Below are positions 10,255-19,296 of a stretch of DNA of 64,000 nt, in pieces. The notes below the pieces were generated by a model. The model was not told the DNA's origin. It made no database searches and saw only the letters and a program-made list of their open reading frames with translations. Within the stretch, counting starts at the first letter, position 1; each line of letters opens with the position of its first letter. A program made the translations under genes and the position numbers. Location of the stretch: NCBI GenBank assembly GCA_963791545.1, contig CAWBSR010000018.1, positions 124,001 to 188,000 on the forward strand, written 5' to 3'. Source of the DNA: JALYXV01 sp963791545 (lineage in GTDB: Bacteria > Actinomycetota > Acidimicrobiia > Acidimicrobiales > Palsa-688).

Positions 10255-11048
10255 GCCGCTTGGCGGGTGTCGTCGGGCGGCTGGGCGGGCGGCTCCGAGC
10301 GGTGCTCCCTCCCCTCGTGGTGGGCGTGGGCCTGCTGGTGGCATGGCAGCTGTTCGTCGACCTCCGCCACATCAAGCCCTACCTCTTGCCGCCCCCATCG
10401 GCCATCTGGCACCAGATCGCGACCAATCGGGGGGGAATCGTCCACGCCGCCCGGGTGACGGGTACCAATGCCCTGGTGGGCCTGGTGATGGGATCGCTGC
10501 TGGGGGCGGCGGCCGGGGCGGTGGCCAGCCGGTTCCGGTTCCTCGGCGAGCTCACCCTCCCGGTGGCGGTGGCCGTCAACGCCATCCCGATCATCGCTCT
10601 GATTCCCATCTTCAACAACATGTTCTCCACCACCAGTGCCATCCCCCGACGGCTCATGGTGACGATCATCGTGTTCTTCCCCATCTTCGTGAACACCCTT
10701 CGGGGGCTGACCCAGGTGGACGGCACCAAGGAGGAGCTGATGCGCTCCTACGCCGCCTCCCCCTCCGAGGTGCTGCGCAAGGTACGGATCCCCAACGCCC
10801 TGCCGTTTTTGTTCACCGGCCTCAAGATCGCGTCGTCGCTGAGCGTCATCGCGGCCGTGGTGGCCGAGTACTTCGGCGGCCTCCAGGACGGGCTCGGGAG
10901 CCACATCGTCTCCGCGGCGTCCAATTCCGCCTACGGCCGGGCCTGGGCATTCGTCGCCGCGTCCTGCCTGCTGGGGCTGGTGTTCTACTTCGTTACCATC
11001 CTGAGCCAGCGAATCGCGATGCCCTGGGAACAAAGGAGACTTCGATGA
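10251..11048 (+). CDS. ABC transporter permease, second subunit
   Basis: A 265-residue permease and partner of the one at 8612, with the same domain type. Membrane segments include LPPLVVGVGLLVAWQLF at the N terminus and NALVGLVMGSLLGAAAGAV. The EAA loop is at TKEELMRSYAASPSEVLRKV. GTG 10251 overlaps the ATPase stop, and its own TGA overlaps the start of the lipoprotein gene. Two different permeases suggest a heterodimeric channel, as in ThiX-like systems. Confidence 0.88.
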   Translation: MSRLAGVVGRLGGRLRAVLPPLVVGVGLLVAWQLFVDLRHIKPYLLPPPSAIWHQIATNRGGIVHAARVTGTNALVGLVMGSLLGAAAGAVASRFRFLGELTLPVAVAVNAIPIIALIPIFNNMFSTTSAIPRRLMVTIIVFFPIFVNTLRGLTQVDGTKEELMRSYAASPSEVLRKVRIPNALPFLFTGLKIASSLSVIAAVVAEYFGGLQDGLGSHIVSAASNSAYGRAWAFVAASCLLGLVFYFVTILSQRIAMPWEQRRLR

Positions 11049-12205
11049 GAAGAGCCGTAGTGGTCGCAGCAGTCATGGCCCTTCTGGCCGTGGGGTGCTC
11101 CAAGAGCAGTACGCCCACTACCACCGCGACGACCGCCTCCGGGGGCGGGGGCACGACGGCGACCTCGGCGGGGCCGTTGAAGACGGTGAAGCTGCAGCTC
11201 CAGTGGTTCACCCAGGCCCAGTTCGCGGGGTACTTCGCGGCCCAGGACCAAGGCTTCTTCAAGAAGCACGGCTTGGACGTACAGATTCTCGAGGGCGGGA
11301 CCGACATCGTCCCCCAGACGGTGCTGGCCCAGGGAGGCGCCGACTTCGCCATCGCCTGGGTGCCCAAGGCGCTGGCGTCGCGGGAGCAAGGGGCCAACAT
11401 CACCGATGTCGCCCAGATCTTCCAACGGTCCGGGACCCTGCAGGTCTCGTTCAAGGCCAAGGGCATCACCGCCCCGGGCGATCTGAAGGGTAAGAAGGTT
11501 GGCAACTGGGGCTTCGGCAACGAGTTCGAACTGTTCGCGGGGATGACCAAGGCGGGCCTCAACCCGGGGACCGACGTCAAGCTGGTGCAGCAGCAGTTCG
11601 ACATGAAAGCGCTGCTCAGCGGGGACATCGACGCCGCCCAGGCCATGATCTACAACGAGTACGCCCAAGTGCTGGAGGCCAACAATCCCGCCACCGGCAA
11701 GCTGTACCAGCCCAGCGACTTCAATACCATCAACTGGAACGATGTGGGCACCGCCATGCTCCAGGACGCCATCTGGGCGTCGACCGACAAGCTGAAGGAC
11801 GCCACCTACCAGGACACGACGGTCAAGTTCATCGAGGCCTCCATCGAGGGCTGGGCCTATTGCCGGGACAACGCCACCAAGTGCCGGGACATCGTGGTGG
11901 CCAAGGGGTCGAAGCTGGGCAACAGCCACCAGCTCTGGCAGGCCAATGAGATCAACAAGCTGGTCTGGCCGTCGCCCAAGGGGGCCGGCTACATCGACCC
12001 GGCGGCGTGGGCGCAGACGGTGCAGGTCGCCATGGGCACCAAGAACGCTGACGGCAAGACGGTCATCACCAAGGCTCCCGACGCCGCCGCCTACACCAAC
12101 GACTACGTGACCAAGGCGTTGAACGACCTCCGGGGCGCCGGGGTCGACGTCAACGGGTCGGGCTTCACCCCGCTCACCGTGACATTGGCGGCGGGAGGCA
12201 ACTAG
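11045..12205 (+). CDS. NMT1/THI5-like substrate-binding lipoprotein
   Basis: A 386-residue exported receptor. The N terminus is a lipoprotein signal, with lipobox LAVGC and the lipidated Cys at 18, followed by a Ser/Thr/Gly-rich spacer to about residue 45. The mature part carries VKLQLQWFTQAQFAGYFAAQ and FFKKHGLDVQILEGG, the hallmark of NMT1/THI5-like binding proteins for pyrimidine-type ligands. It is last in the operon and is followed by a strong hairpin. The ligand is probably a pyrimidine, dihydropyrimidine or related ureide, inferred from the enzymes upstream. Hydroxymethylpyrimidine-type precursors are an alternative. Confidence 0.9.
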   Translation: MRRAVVVAAVMALLAVGCSKSSTPTTTATTASGGGGTTATSAGPLKTVKLQLQWFTQAQFAGYFAAQDQGFFKKHGLDVQILEGGTDIVPQTVLAQGGADFAIAWVPKALASREQGANITDVAQIFQRSGTLQVSFKAKGITAPGDLKGKKVGNWGFGNEFELFAGMTKAGLNPGTDVKLVQQQFDMKALLSGDIDAAQAMIYNEYAQVLEANNPATGKLYQPSDFNTINWNDVGTAMLQDAIWASTDKLKDATYQDTTVKFIEASIEGWAYCRDNATKCRDIVVAKGSKLGNSHQLWQANEINKLVWPSPKGAGYIDPAAWAQTVQVAMGTKNADGKTVITKAPDAAAYTNDYVTKALNDLRGAGVDVNGSGFTPLTVTLAAGGN

Positions 12206-12226
12206 CCGGCTTCATTTACTGCCGGC

Positions 12227-12263
12227 GGGCGCCCGGCGGCCTCGGCTGAGGCGTCGGGCGCCC
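12227..12263 (+). terminator. Hairpin terminator after the pyrimidine-degradation operon
   Basis: Perfect 9-bp arms GGGCGCCCG (12227-12235) and CGGGCGCCC (12255-12263) enclose a second inner stem GCCTC/GAGGC. It lies 21 nt after the last stop. No U-tract follows, as is common in high-GC actinobacteria. Confidence 0.65.
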
Positions 12264-12291
12264 CATGTGGCCGGTATGCTCGCCCGGCGTG

Positions 12292-12678
12292 ATGGGAGCC
12301 GTTGTCATCGCCAGTTCCGGCCAACCCACCGTGGCGATCCTGGTCACCATCCTGGCGACGGTGATCGTGTTGGCCCTGCTGGCCGTGATGGGGCACCTGA
12401 TCCGGACCATGCGGCTGCTGCGGGAAGGGGCCGACGAGCTGCGGCGCGAGAGCGTGGCCCTGTTGACCGAAATACGGGCCGCGGTGGGCCTGGCCAGCTC
12501 GGAACTGGAGCGGGCCGACCGCCTGTTGGAAACGGCGGAATCCATCTCTGCAACCGTCGACACGGCGTCCCGCCAGGCCTACCTGACGTTGTCCAAACCG
12601 GTCGTGAAGGTCCTGGCCTTCGGCACCGGCACCCGCAGGGCGGCCCGCCGGCTCCGGCGGGCCGCCCGGGAGGTATGA
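12292..12678 (+). CDS. DUF948-like membrane-anchored coiled protein
   Basis: About 128 residues. One membrane segment (TVAILVTILATVIVLALLAVMG, in two parts around residues 13-34) is followed by a long charged helix likely to form a coiled coil (LLREGADELRRESVALLTEI and on), then an Arg-rich tail. This pattern fits DUF948 proteins, which sit just upstream of alaS in many actinobacteria. Function is unknown. ATG 12292 is preferred; an adjacent GTG at 12289 is possible. The end overlaps the next gene by 4 nt. Confidence 0.75.
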   Translation: MGAVVIASSGQPTVAILVTILATVIVLALLAVMGHLIRTMRLLREGADELRRESVALLTEIRAAVGLASSELERADRLLETAESISATVDTASRQAYLTLSKPVVKVLAFGTGTRRAARRLRRAAREV

Positions 12679-12935
12679 GGGTGTTCAAACGGTTGTTCTG
12701 GCTCGGCATCGGCGCCTCGCTCGGCTTGGGGACCTCGTGGTGGGTCACCCGCACCGTGAAGCAGAAGCTCGAGCAGCTCCTTCCCGCCCGGGTGAAGGAC
12801 ACCGTGGCCGCCAAGGCCCGGACGGTGGGCTACGGCGTGCGAGCCGCGGTCTCCGACGGCCGCCAGGCCATGCACGAGCGAGAGGAGGACCTGCGGACGC
12901 AACTGGAAGCCCGTTACCCGCCCCGAAGGGGGTAA
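12675..12935 (+). CDS. Small single-span membrane protein upstream of alaS
   Basis: An 86-residue protein with one N-terminal hydrophobic stretch (LFWLGIGASLGLGTSWWV) and a basic helical tail that includes VKQKLEQLLPARVKDTVAAK. It overlaps the DUF948-like gene as ATGA. The same pair of small genes precedes alaS in other actinobacteria, so it is a real conserved gene of unknown role. The pair may act together at the membrane (inference). Confidence 0.7.
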   Translation: MRVFKRLFWLGIGASLGLGTSWWVTRTVKQKLEQLLPARVKDTVAAKARTVGYGVRAAVSDGRQAMHEREEDLRTQLEARYPPRRG

Positions 12936-12996
12936 GGGGCGCAGCTCGCCCGCCGCGGGGCCGTCATGCCGGACCCGGCGGTAGGCTCGACGGGTT

Positions 12997-15611
12997 ATGG
13001 ACGCCAACGGGCTCCGGCGCGCGTACACCATGTTCTTCGCCGAGCGGGGCCACGCCGTCATGCCCTCGTCCGGCTTGATACCCCACCATCGGCGGGCGCC
13101 GCTGTTCACCAACGCAGGGATGAACCAGTTCCTCCCCTACCTGCTGGGCGAGGAGATCCCCCCCCATCTCCGGGCCACCACCTGCCAGAAGTGCGTGCGC
13201 ATCAAGGGCAAGCACGACGACATTGAGCTGATCGGTCGCACCACCCGGCATTTCACGTTCTTCGAGATGCTGGGCAACTTCAGCTTCGGCGACTACTTCA
13301 AAGAGGGCGCCATCGGCTTCGCCTGGGAGTTCGTGACCGAGGTCCTCGGACTTGACCCGGACCGTATCTGGGTCACCGTCCACGAATCCGATGACGACGC
13401 CGAGGCCATCTGGCACGACCAGATCGGCCTGCCCCTCGAGCGCATCCAGCGCATGGGGGAGGACAACTTCTGGGAGATGGGCGACACCGGGCCGTGCGGC
13501 CCGTGCTCGGAGATCTACTACGACCGGGGTCCCGAGTTCGGGCCCGAGGGGGGACCCGCCCAGGGCGGCGACGAGCGGTACCTGGAGTTCTGGAACCTGG
13601 TTTTCACCCAGTACGACCGCCAGCCCGACGGTACCCTGAAGCCGCTGCCCCGGGGCAACATCGACACCGGTGCCGGCCTGGAACGAATCCTGTCCATCGT
13701 CCAGGCGGTGCCCTCGGCCTGGGACACCGATGCCATCCGCCCCGTCATTGCCGCCGCCGAGGCGGCGACCCGCCGTGAGTACGGTTCCGACCCCGAAGCC
13801 GACGTCGCCCTGCGGATCCTCGCTGACCATGCCCGCTCCATGACGTTCCTAGTGAACGACGGCGTTTTCCCCAGCAATGAAGACCGCGGATACGTGCTCC
13901 GCCGATTGATTCGCCGCGCCGTGCGCCAGGCCTTCCAGCTCGGCGTCGAGGAGATCGTGACCCCGGCCCTGGTTCACGCGGTGGTGGCGCTCATGGCCGA
14001 GCCCTACCCTGAACTGCCCAAGAACGAGGCCTTCATCACCGGCGTCGTCGCCCGGGAGGAGGAACGCTTCCGGGCCACCCTGCGGGCCGGCCTGGCCCTG
14101 CTGGAGGAGGCGCTGGCCAGCGGCGGGGATGTGATCGCGGGCGACGTCGCCTTCCGCCTCCACGACACCCACGGCTTCCCGATCGAGCTGACCCGGGAGA
14201 TCGCGGCCGAGAAGGGCGTCGCGATCGACGAGGAGGGCTTCGCCGAGGCCATGGCCCGCCAGCGTCAGCTGTCCAAGGAGGGGGGAAAAAGGGGTCGGAT
14301 GCCGCGACCCACCTGGGGAGCTATCGCGAGCTGGTCGAGCAGTTCGGTCCCACCGACTTCGTGGGCTACACCGACGAACAGGCGGCCGCCCGGGTGCTGG
14401 CAGTGCTTCGGATCGACGCGCCCGAGGGGGCCGAGTCCCCCAAGCTGCCCCACGTCGAGATCTTCCTGGACCGAACGCCGTTCTACGCGGAAGCGGGCGG
14501 CCAGGTCGGGGACACGGGGCTCATCAAGACCGCCAGCGGCGCCGCCAATGTGCTCGACACGACCTACGCCCTGCCCGGGCTGACCCGCCACACCGCGGTG
14601 TTGTGGCGCGGCGTCATCACTCCCGGCCAGGAGGCCACGGCCGAGATCGACGCGGACCGCCGGGCGGCCATCCGGCGCAACCACACCGGGACCCACCTGC
14701 TCCACGCCGCCCTGCGGGAGGTGCTGGGGACCCACGTGAAGCAGGCCGGGTCGCTGGTGGCGGCGGACCGGTTGCGGTTCGACTTCAGCCACTATGGGCC
14801 GCTGTCGGCCGAGGAGATCACCCGGGTCGAGGACCTGGTCAACGGGCGCGTCCTGGCCGATGAGGCGGTCCAGATCACCGAGATGCCCAAGGCCGAGGCC
14901 GACCGTTTGGGGGCCATCGCCTTTTTCGGTGACAAATACGGCGAGATGGTCCGGGTGATCAAGGCGGGTGGCGACTCCACCGAGTTGTGTGGCGGCACCC
15001 ACGTTTCGGCGCTGGGCCAGATCGGGCCGGTGCGCATCGTCTCCGAGGGCTCGATCGGTTCCAACCTTCGGCGGTTGGAGGCCACGACCGGCACCGCCAC
15101 CCTGGAGCGACTGCGCCGTGACGAGGCCGTGATCGGGCAGGCGGCGACCCTGCTCAAGGCCACCCCGGACGAGTTGCTGGCCGCCATCGAGCGCCGCCTC
15201 GGGGAGCTGCGGGCCACCCAGGACGAGTTGAAGAATGTTCGCCAGGCCGCCATGCGGGAGCAGGCCCGGGCGCTGGCGGTGGCGGCGGCCGCCGACGGCG
15301 GCGCCGTGGTAGCCCGGCGCGATGGCGTTGATCAGCGCCAGCTGCAGGAGTTGGCGCTGAGCGTGCGGAGCTTCGAGGGAGTGCGGGTGGTCGTGCTGGG
15401 CGGCAGCCCCGGGGCGGGCAAGGTGGCTCTGGTGGCGGCGGTGGCCAAGGGCTCCGACCTGGTGGCGTCGGACTTGATCGCGGCAGCGTCGAAGATCGTC
15501 GGCGGCGGTGGGGGCAGGAACCCCGAGGTGGCCGTGGCCGGCGGTCGCGACCCGAGCCGGCTGGACGAGGCCTTGGCGATGGTGCGCCGCCAGCTGGGGC
15601 TTGATCGGTGA
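12997..15611 (+). CDS. alaS: Alanyl-tRNA synthetase, broken by a -1 frame shift
   Basis: Charges tRNA-Ala. The first frame (12997 to about 14290) holds the class II core, with TTCQKCVRIKGKHDDIE and HFTFFEMLGNFSFGDYFK. The second frame (from about 14289 to 15611) holds the editing domain with zinc ligands in NHTGTHLLHAAL and CGGTHVSALG, then the C-terminal Gly-rich domain (GGGGGRNPEVAVAGG). Read together they give about 871 residues, normal for the family. The frames join at G5A5G4 (14281-14294). Without a shift, translation stops at 14583 after 528 residues, giving a synthetase core without editing. The cause is either a lost base (sequence error or mutation) or programmed slippage. The gene is essential, so a functional full product is expected. 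Confidence 0.92.
14283..14289 (+). other. Slippery heptamer G GGA AAA at the alaS frame break
   Basis: In the upstream frame the codons read GGG GGA AAA AGG, so 14283-14289 form a canonical X XXY YYZ heptamer. A -1 slip there leads exactly into the downstream alaS frame (AAG GGG TCG GAT). AAGGAG, a Shine-Dalgarno-like stretch, lies immediately upstream (14275-14280). The same homopolymer is a likely place for a base-count error, so the functional reading is unproven. Confidence 0.5.
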
Positions 15612-16075
15612 TACCGGCTCGGGGCCGGGTCCTGGGCTTCGATCTCGGCTCCGCCCGGATCGGCGTGGCGCTGACCGATACCCACCAACGGGTGGCCAGT
15701 GCCGTCGACGTGGTGGCGCGCCGCGCCGATCGGGCTGCGGATGCCCGGGCACTCGCCCAGCTGGTCGCGGAGGAGGAGGCGGTGGGGGTAGTGGTCGGCC
15801 TCCCGTTGTCCCTGGACGGCTCGGTCGGCCCGGCCGCCCGTGCCGTCCTGGACGAAGTTGCGATGTGGAGCCGGGTTGATGCGCTCGGGGTGCCGGTGGA
15901 GACCGCAGACGAGCGGTTCACCACCGTGGCCGCCCATCAGGCCCTGCGGGCCGGCGGCCGGCGGGGACCCAAGGTCCGCCGAGGCGTCGACTCGGTAGCG
16001 GCTTGCCTGCTCCTGCAGTCCTGGCTGGAGCGTCGGTCGGCGGCGTCGGAGATCCCCGGGCGGCGCCCCTCATGA
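15608..16075 (+). CDS. ruvX: Putative pre-16S rRNA nuclease YqgF/RuvX
   Basis: A 155-residue RNase-H-fold protein thought to trim the 5' end of pre-16S rRNA. The first Asp is in LGFDLGSARIGVALTD (near residue 11), GLPLSLDG is the middle motif, ETADERFTT holds the conserved acidic residue, and GVDSVAACLLLQ contains the last Asp. GTG 15608 overlaps the alaS stop, and the end overlaps mltG. The alaS-ruvX-mltG-aroE order is usual in actinobacteria. Confidence 0.92.
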   Translation: MIPARGRVLGFDLGSARIGVALTDTHQRVASAVDVVARRADRAADARALAQLVAEEEAVGVVVGLPLSLDGSVGPAARAVLDEVAMWSRVDALGVPVETADERFTTVAAHQALRAGGRRGPKVRRGVDSVAACLLLQSWLERRSAASEIPGRRPS

Positions 16076-17178
16076 GCCACCAGGCGTCGCGATTCGATGA
16101 CGAGGACGACTTCGAGGAGCACTCCCCATACCCCGTCGAGAGGTTCCGGGCCGGTCACGGCCGGCAGCGGCGACGGCACTGGGGTCGCTGGTTGCTGGGG
16201 TTCGTGGTCCTAATGCTGCTGGTAGTCGCGGTGAGCGTGGTGTGGGTCCAACATCAGATCAACCCCGGCCGGCCGGGAGGCGAGGTGGCGGTCACCATCG
16301 CCCCCAACTCGTCGACGGCCAGCATCGCGTCGACGTTGGGCAAGGCCGGCGTCATTCACGACCCCACCGTGTTCCGGTTCTATATCAAGACCCACGGGGC
16401 GGGGGCATTGCTGCCCGGGAACTACCACCTGGCCCGCAACTCGAGCTACGACGCGGTCATCTCGGCCCTGGAGAAAGGGCCGCCGATCGTCTACCAGAAG
16501 TTCACCATCCCCGAGGGCTTCGACCTCAACCAGATCGCGGCGCGCGTCGGCAGCCTGCCGGGACGCAATGCCGCCGACGTCCTGGCGGCCGCCAACAGCG
16601 GCCAGGTCCATTCCCGGTACCAACCGGCCGGGTCCAACAACCTGGAAGGGCTTTTGTTCCCCGCCACTTACCAGGTGAAGGCCGACGAAAGCTACGTGGC
16701 CATCCTCCAGAAGATGGTTACCGCATTCGATGACAACGCCGGCAATGCCGGCCTCGACCAGGCCGCGGTGACGCTCGGCATGCCGCCCTACCAGGTCGTC
16801 GTGGTGGCGTCGATGGTCGAGCGGGAAGCCAAACTGGACGAAGACCGGGGTCCCATCGCCAGCGTGATCTACAACCGGCTCCACAAGAACATGCTGTTGC
16901 AGATCGACGCCACCCTGCTCTACGGCCAGGGGATCACCGACTCCCACCAGATCGACAAGACCTCCACCAACCCCTACAACACCTACAAGTTCAAGGGTCT
17001 CCCGCCCACCCCGATTGCCTCGGCCGGTCTGCCGTCGCTGACCGCGGCCGCCCACCCCCCGACGACCAACTTCATCTACTACGTCCTGATCGATCCCAGC
17101 GGCAAGCACGGCTTCGCGGCTACCGCCTCGGGGTTCGCCAAGCTGGAGGCCGAGGCCCGGTCGAAGGGCCTCCTCTGA
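16072..17178 (+). CDS. mltG: Endolytic murein transglycosylase MltG (YceG)
   Basis: A 368-residue membrane-bound enzyme that cuts nascent glycan strands and so ends peptidoglycan polymerisation. An acidic, then Arg-rich cytoplasmic tail (1-38) precedes one membrane helix at about 40-59. The YceG domain follows, with the catalytic Glu near residue 250 in ASMVEREAKLDEDRG and conserved YNRL and NPYNTY segments. ATG 16072 overlaps the ruvX stop; longer in-frame readings would run into ruvX and are not favoured. Confidence 0.93.
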   Translation: MSHQASRFDDEDDFEEHSPYPVERFRAGHGRQRRRHWGRWLLGFVVLMLLVVAVSVVWVQHQINPGRPGGEVAVTIAPNSSTASIASTLGKAGVIHDPTVFRFYIKTHGAGALLPGNYHLARNSSYDAVISALEKGPPIVYQKFTIPEGFDLNQIAARVGSLPGRNAADVLAAANSGQVHSRYQPAGSNNLEGLLFPATYQVKADESYVAILQKMVTAFDDNAGNAGLDQAAVTLGMPPYQVVVVASMVEREAKLDEDRGPIASVIYNRLHKNMLLQIDATLLYGQGITDSHQIDKTSTNPYNTYKFKGLPPTPIASAGLPSLTAAAHPPTTNFIYYVLIDPSGKHGFAATASGFAKLEAEARSKGLL

Positions 17179-17186
17179 CCAACCAG

Positions 17187-18065
17187 ATGGGGGGGCGGGC
17201 CTCGGCGTGGCCGTCGGCCTCCACCCAGGTGGCCGCCGTGATCGGCGACCCGGTCGATCATTCCCTCTCCCCGGTCCTGCACAACGCCGCCTTCGCCGCC
17301 TTGGGTCTCGACTGGGTCTACCTGGCCTTCCCGGTTGCCACCGGCTCCGTGGCGGGCGCCATTGCCGGGGCCCGGGCGTTGGGCTTGGTGGGCCTGTCGG
17401 TGACGATGCCCCATAAGGCACCGGTGGCGGCCGAGATGGACCAATTGAGCCTCACCGCCACCCGACTGGGGGCGGTGAACACGGTCATCCGGCGGGGCCG
17501 GGAACTCGTCGGTGAAAGCACCGACGGGGACGGCTTCCTTGCCGCCCTCCGCACCGACGGGGGTTGGGACCCGTCGGGGCGCCGCTGCGTCGTTCTCGGG
17601 GCGGGTGGGGCGGCGCGCGCCATCGTCCTGGCCCTGGCCGAGGCGGGCGCCGCCTCGGTGACGGTGGTGGCCAGACGGCCGCCGACGGCAATCGCGGCCG
17701 CCGCCCTGGCGGGCCCGGTGGGCGCGGTGTCCGGCATCGAAGCGGTCGCCGGCGCCGACCTGATCGTCAACGCGACGCCGGTGGGGATGACGGGTCCCCC
17801 TGGCACCGGTGACCTGCCGCTGGGGCTCGACCCGGCCTGGCTGGGGCCCGGGCAGCTCGTCGTCGACCTTATCTACGCCCCGCCGAGCACGCCCCTGCTG
17901 GACGCCGCCCGCGCCGCCGGAACCCAGGTGGCCAACGGCCTCGGCACTCTCCTCCACCAGGCCCGGCTCCAATGCCGGCTGTGGACTGGCATGGATCCTC
18001 CACTGGCGGTCATGTCGGCGGCCGCCCTGGTGGCCTTGGCCGCTCGCGGACATTCCGCTTCCTGA
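17187..18065 (+). CDS. aroE: Shikimate dehydrogenase
   Basis: A 292-residue NADPH enzyme reducing 3-dehydroshikimate to shikimate. Substrate-binding DPVDHSLSPVLHN lies near the N terminus. The catalytic Lys, about residue 77, is in VTMPHKAPV, and the paired Asp is in STDGDGF. The nucleotide loop VLGAGGAARAI and NATPVGM follow. ATG 17187 is 8 nt after mltG. The rest of the pathway (aroC, aroK, aroB, aroQ) is at 40.3-43.4 kb, separated here by the pilus and accessory genes. Confidence 0.92.
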   Translation: MGGRASAWPSASTQVAAVIGDPVDHSLSPVLHNAAFAALGLDWVYLAFPVATGSVAGAIAGARALGLVGLSVTMPHKAPVAAEMDQLSLTATRLGAVNTVIRRGRELVGESTDGDGFLAALRTDGGWDPSGRRCVVLGAGGAARAIVLALAEAGAASVTVVARRPPTAIAAAALAGPVGAVSGIEAVAGADLIVNATPVGMTGPPGTGDLPLGLDPAWLGPGQLVVDLIYAPPSTPLLDAARAAGTQVANGLGTLLHQARLQCRLWTGMDPPLAVMSAAALVALAARGHSAS

Positions 18066-18129
18066 CGGGGACAGGTTCGGCTCTAGAAGCCGCGTCGACC
18101 TGCCGATAGCAGAGACCGGAGGTTGTCCT

Positions 18130-19296
18130 GTGTCACTGCAAGGATCGTTCGAGACTGTTGCCCTGCGGGAGGTCATGGCGCTGCTGGCGTCGAGCCGCAA
18201 GTCGGGGGAACTGCGCGTGGTCGGCGGACATGTCGAAGGGCGGCTGTGGCTGGTCGACGGCCGCCTGGTGGCGTCCCAGGTGGGCAAGTCCCAGGACCAT
18301 GTCGACGCCATGTTCGAGCTGCTCCGCCTGCCGGAGGGAAATTTCGTCTTCAAGGACGGCATCGAGGCCCCGGCCCCCGAAGAGCCCGCCGCCGTGGAAC
18401 CGGTGATGGACGAGGCCGAGGCCCGGCTCAAGGAGTGGCAGGCCATCCAACTGGTCGTGCCCTCGCCCGAGCACCGGGTGCGGCTGATCGCCGACCTGCC
18501 CGCTCCCGAAGTGACCCTGACTGCTGAGAAGTGGCATCTCGTCATGGCGGTCGCCCAGGCGGCCACCGTGCGCGGCGTCATCGACGAACTGGCCCTCAGT
18601 CAGTTCGAGGGTTGCCGGGGCATCAAGGGGCTGGTTGATGCCGGTCTGGTAGTCGTAGAAGCGCCCCGGGTCCGGCCATCGGCCTCGGACCCGGCCCGCC
18701 TGGCCCGGCGGTCGGCTCCCAACGGGTCCCTGGCGACCGGCGACGACAGCCCCCGCCTGGCCCGCGCGGTGCGTCGCCCGGTTCAGCCGTCGTTGGTGCT
18801 GCCGGCGGGGCTGCTGGCCGACTTGCACGACGAATCCGACCCGTACGACGAATCCGGCCTGACGGTTGGAGGAACCCCGCCCGTGCCGGCCGCCATGGCG
18901 CCCGAGACCCTGGCCACCCTGGCCGCGCGGTCAGCGCCGCGCCATCCTGGGCCCGAGCCCCAAATGTCTCCGTTCTCGTCATCGGGATTCGGCCATCAGC
19001 TGCGGGTAGTTCCCTCCGAGGACGAGTACCTGCCCCGCTACGGCGAAACCGGTGAGCTCGCCACCACGGCACGTCAACCGGCCCATGAGGGGAACGGCGC
19101 CGCGGTATCACTCCCCGTCTCACCCGTCGCACCCGTCGCACCCGTCGCCGCCTCGCCCGCGCCGCCCCGGGTGCCGGCCCCCGAAGTCGTCGACGAACCC
19201 GAAACCGGGGTTGCCGATCGCCAGGAACGGGACCCGGCGGGTGACAGCATCAACCGGGGCCTCCTGCTCAAGTTCCTGTCCTCGGTCCGCTCGTGA
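18130..19296 (+). CDS. DUF4388 (PatA N-terminal-like) protein ahead of pilB
   Basis: A 388-residue soluble protein. Residues 1-95 form a DUF4388 domain (SLQGSFETVALREVMALLAS, GELRVVGG, GRLWLVDGRLVASQVG), known from regulators of motility and gliding systems. A helical middle follows, then a long low-complexity Pro/Ala/Val-rich part with several PVAP repeats near residue 340, and a short conserved-looking C terminus (NRGLLLKFLSSVRS). The start is GTG 18130 and its stop overlaps the pilB GTG start, so it is probably co-translated with the pilus motor and may regulate it (inference). Confidence 0.82.
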   Translation: MSLQGSFETVALREVMALLASSRKSGELRVVGGHVEGRLWLVDGRLVASQVGKSQDHVDAMFELLRLPEGNFVFKDGIEAPAPEEPAAVEPVMDEAEARLKEWQAIQLVVPSPEHRVRLIADLPAPEVTLTAEKWHLVMAVAQAATVRGVIDELALSQFEGCRGIKGLVDAGLVVVEAPRVRPSASDPARLARRSAPNGSLATGDDSPRLARAVRRPVQPSLVLPAGLLADLHDESDPYDESGLTVGGTPPVPAAMAPETLATLAARSAPRHPGPEPQMSPFSSSGFGHQLRVVPSEDEYLPRYGETGELATTARQPAHEGNGAAVSLPVSPVAPVAPVAASPAPPRVPAPEVVDEPETGVADRQERDPAGDSINRGLLLKFLSSVRS

